NCBI RefSeq assembly: GCF_016595465.1
Contig: NZ_JAENIK010000011.1
Location: forward strand, 868,001-932,000
Length of the DNA stretch: 64,000 nucleotides
Direction: 5' to 3'
From: Luteolibacter yonseiensis
GTDB lineage: Bacteria; Verrucomicrobiota; Verrucomicrobiia; Verrucomicrobiales; Akkermansiaceae
Below are positions 63,081 through 64,000 of the stretch, piece after piece. The stretch's first letter is position 1, and each line of letters begins with the position of its first letter. The position numbers were made by a program, and so were the translations under genes. The notes under the pieces were generated by a model. It worked only from the letters and a program-made list of their open reading frames with translations, had not been told where the DNA came from and ran no database searches.

Positions 63081-64000
63081 ATGAAACCCCGTAATCCTCA
63101 ATTCCTCCCCCGGACCCTGATGGTCTGCCTCGCGCCATTGCTGGCCTGTGCCACGGCCCAGGCGGAGGTTGTCTTCACGAACGAGTCCAATACCAACGGA
63201 GTGTGGACGCTCCCCGCCGGAACGAACCTGCTCACCGGCCGCGCGCCGGTTGTCACCGCCGCCACCCACGAAGCGTCATCCAGCAGTTGGGATACCGTGG
63301 TCGACGGCACCTTGGGAGATGCCGGCGGAAATGCCACCACCAGCGTAACTCCCAACAATGGCGAGAGCGTCACATTCGCATTGGATCTCACCTCGAAACC
63401 GGAGGGGCATAACATCACCTCGTTCGATTCCTACTGCACGTGGGGGAACTCGGGACGGGACAACCAGAATTACATGCTCCAGTACTCCACTGTGGCGAAT
63501 CCCAGCAATTTCATCACCATTTCCACGGTTGACCTGAGAACCAGCAACGACCGTTCCACCCACACCCGCCTGACGGACACCTCAGGCTTCCTCGCCACGG
63601 GCGTCCACTCGATCAAGATCATCTTCGACCGGCAGGAAAACGGCTATGTGGGCTATCGGGAGTTTGTTCTCAAGGACGACTCCAGCGTCGTCTGCGTGGA
63701 CAACAGAAACCGCAATGACAATGCCAACTGGTCCCCGCTTGTCGGACCGAATCTGCTCAACGGGGCCACCGCCACACCCGCTCCCGCCCAACCGGTGCAC
63801 GGCGGCGACACCGCCTCCTCCAGCTGGGCCACCGTGACCGACGGCGTGCTCGGGACGACGGATGCGGCGGGCAACATCCAGAGCGTGACACCGAATAATG
63901 GCAATACGGTCACGTTCCCATTGGATCTGGCGGCGAAACCCGCCGGCTACGACATCACCTCCTTCGAATCATACGCCGCATGGGGAAGCAACGGTCGTGA
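63081..64000 (+). CDS. Secreted protein with tandem ~190-residue beta modules, partial
   Basis: The frame is open at the right edge; at least 306 residues are seen. It starts MKPRNPQFLPRTLMVCLAPL, a signal peptide ending ATAQA. Two modules follow: the first (~32-215) contains VWTLPAGTNLLTGRAPVV, SSWDTVVDGTLGDAGGNATT, SVTPNNGESVTFALDL and SFDSYCTWGNSGRDNQNYML. The second begins near 220 with NWSPLVGPNLLNGATATP, SSSWATVTDGVLGTTDAAGN, SVTPNNGNTVTFPLDL and SFESYAAWGSNGR. The modules look like jelly-roll or carbohydrate-binding units. Position after the XylR-like gene suggests regulation by a sugar, but this is inference. Confidence 0.8.
   Translation, partial: MKPRNPQFLPRTLMVCLAPLLACATAQAEVVFTNESNTNGVWTLPAGTNLLTGRAPVVTAATHEASSSSWDTVVDGTLGDAGGNATTSVTPNNGESVTFALDLTSKPEGHNITSFDSYCTWGNSGRDNQNYMLQYSTVANPSNFITISTVDLRTSNDRSTHTRLTDTSGFLATGVHSIKIIFDRQENGYVGYREFVLKDDSSVVCVDNRNRNDNANWSPLVGPNLLNGATATPAPAQPVHGGDTASSSWATVTDGVLGTTDAAGNIQSVTPNNGNTVTFPLDLAAKPAGYDITSFESYAAWGSNGR

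Overview
The window reads as a stretch of chromosome from a GC-rich, Gram-negative member of the Verrucomicrobiota, most likely near Luteolibacter or another Verrucomicrobiaceae-type genus. The evidence is a Verru_Chthon cassette protein A, a PVC-type dehydrogenase with HEAT repeats and c-type heme sites, 3-keto-disaccharide hydrolase (DUF1080) and DUF5069 proteins, a XylR-type regulator, PEP-CTERM proteins, H-X9-DG pilin-like proteins and very large secreted proteins. Shine-Dalgarno sequences are mostly weak or absent. I see no insertion sequence, prophage, CRISPR array, rRNA or tRNA.

Layout. At 1-4.5 kb are the tail of a GH127-like protein and a 1365-residue surface protein. At 4.5-9.9 kb an orphan ABC ATPase is divergent from sucA-sucB (2-oxoglutarate dehydrogenase E1 and E2), which ends in a clear terminator. 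At 10-18.4 kb is a metal/cobalamin region. It holds three HupE/UreJ-family membrane proteins, a HELAH metallopeptidase, and a cobalamin riboswitch leading a four-gene surface operon (PEP-CTERM protein, PEP-CTERM propeller-like protein, paralogue of the first, pilin-like protein). At 18.5-25 kb are secG, a rhomboid protease and a 1490-residue PVC dehydrogenase/cytochrome. At 25-36.4 kb, on the minus strand, are a 1904-residue CotH/lamin-tail protein, an AddB-like nuclease, an M60 peptidase and a DUF5069 protein. At 36.6-40.3 kb are argH, a tandem intergenic repeat, serS, tsaE and a 49-residue lipoprotein gene.

From 40.3 to 47.5 kb a minus-strand run carries a large lipoprotein, a small membrane protein, trmO, an ankyrin lipoprotein, an ACT-domain protein, a small unknown protein and an RlmM-like methyltransferase. 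Several of these genes overlap by ATGA. At 47.7-52.3 kb are a DUF1080 protein, then a polyprenyl diphosphate synthase, NDH-2 and hemL (quinone side chain, quinone reduction and tetrapyrrole precursor). At 52.3-57.4 kb are a trypsin-like secreted protein and an orphan Verru_Chthon protein A. At 57.4-61.4 kb a promoter drives a small secreted protein, a LamG/Y_Y_Y-type histidine kinase and a NarL-type response regulator. At 61.7-64 kb a XylR-like regulator precedes a secreted repeat protein that runs off the window.

The best candidate for an undescribed system is the riboswitch-controlled surface operon at 12.2-16.7 kb with its HupE-type neighbours. The riboswitch is read directly from the sequence. 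A role in capturing corrinoid or cobalt at the cell surface is inference.
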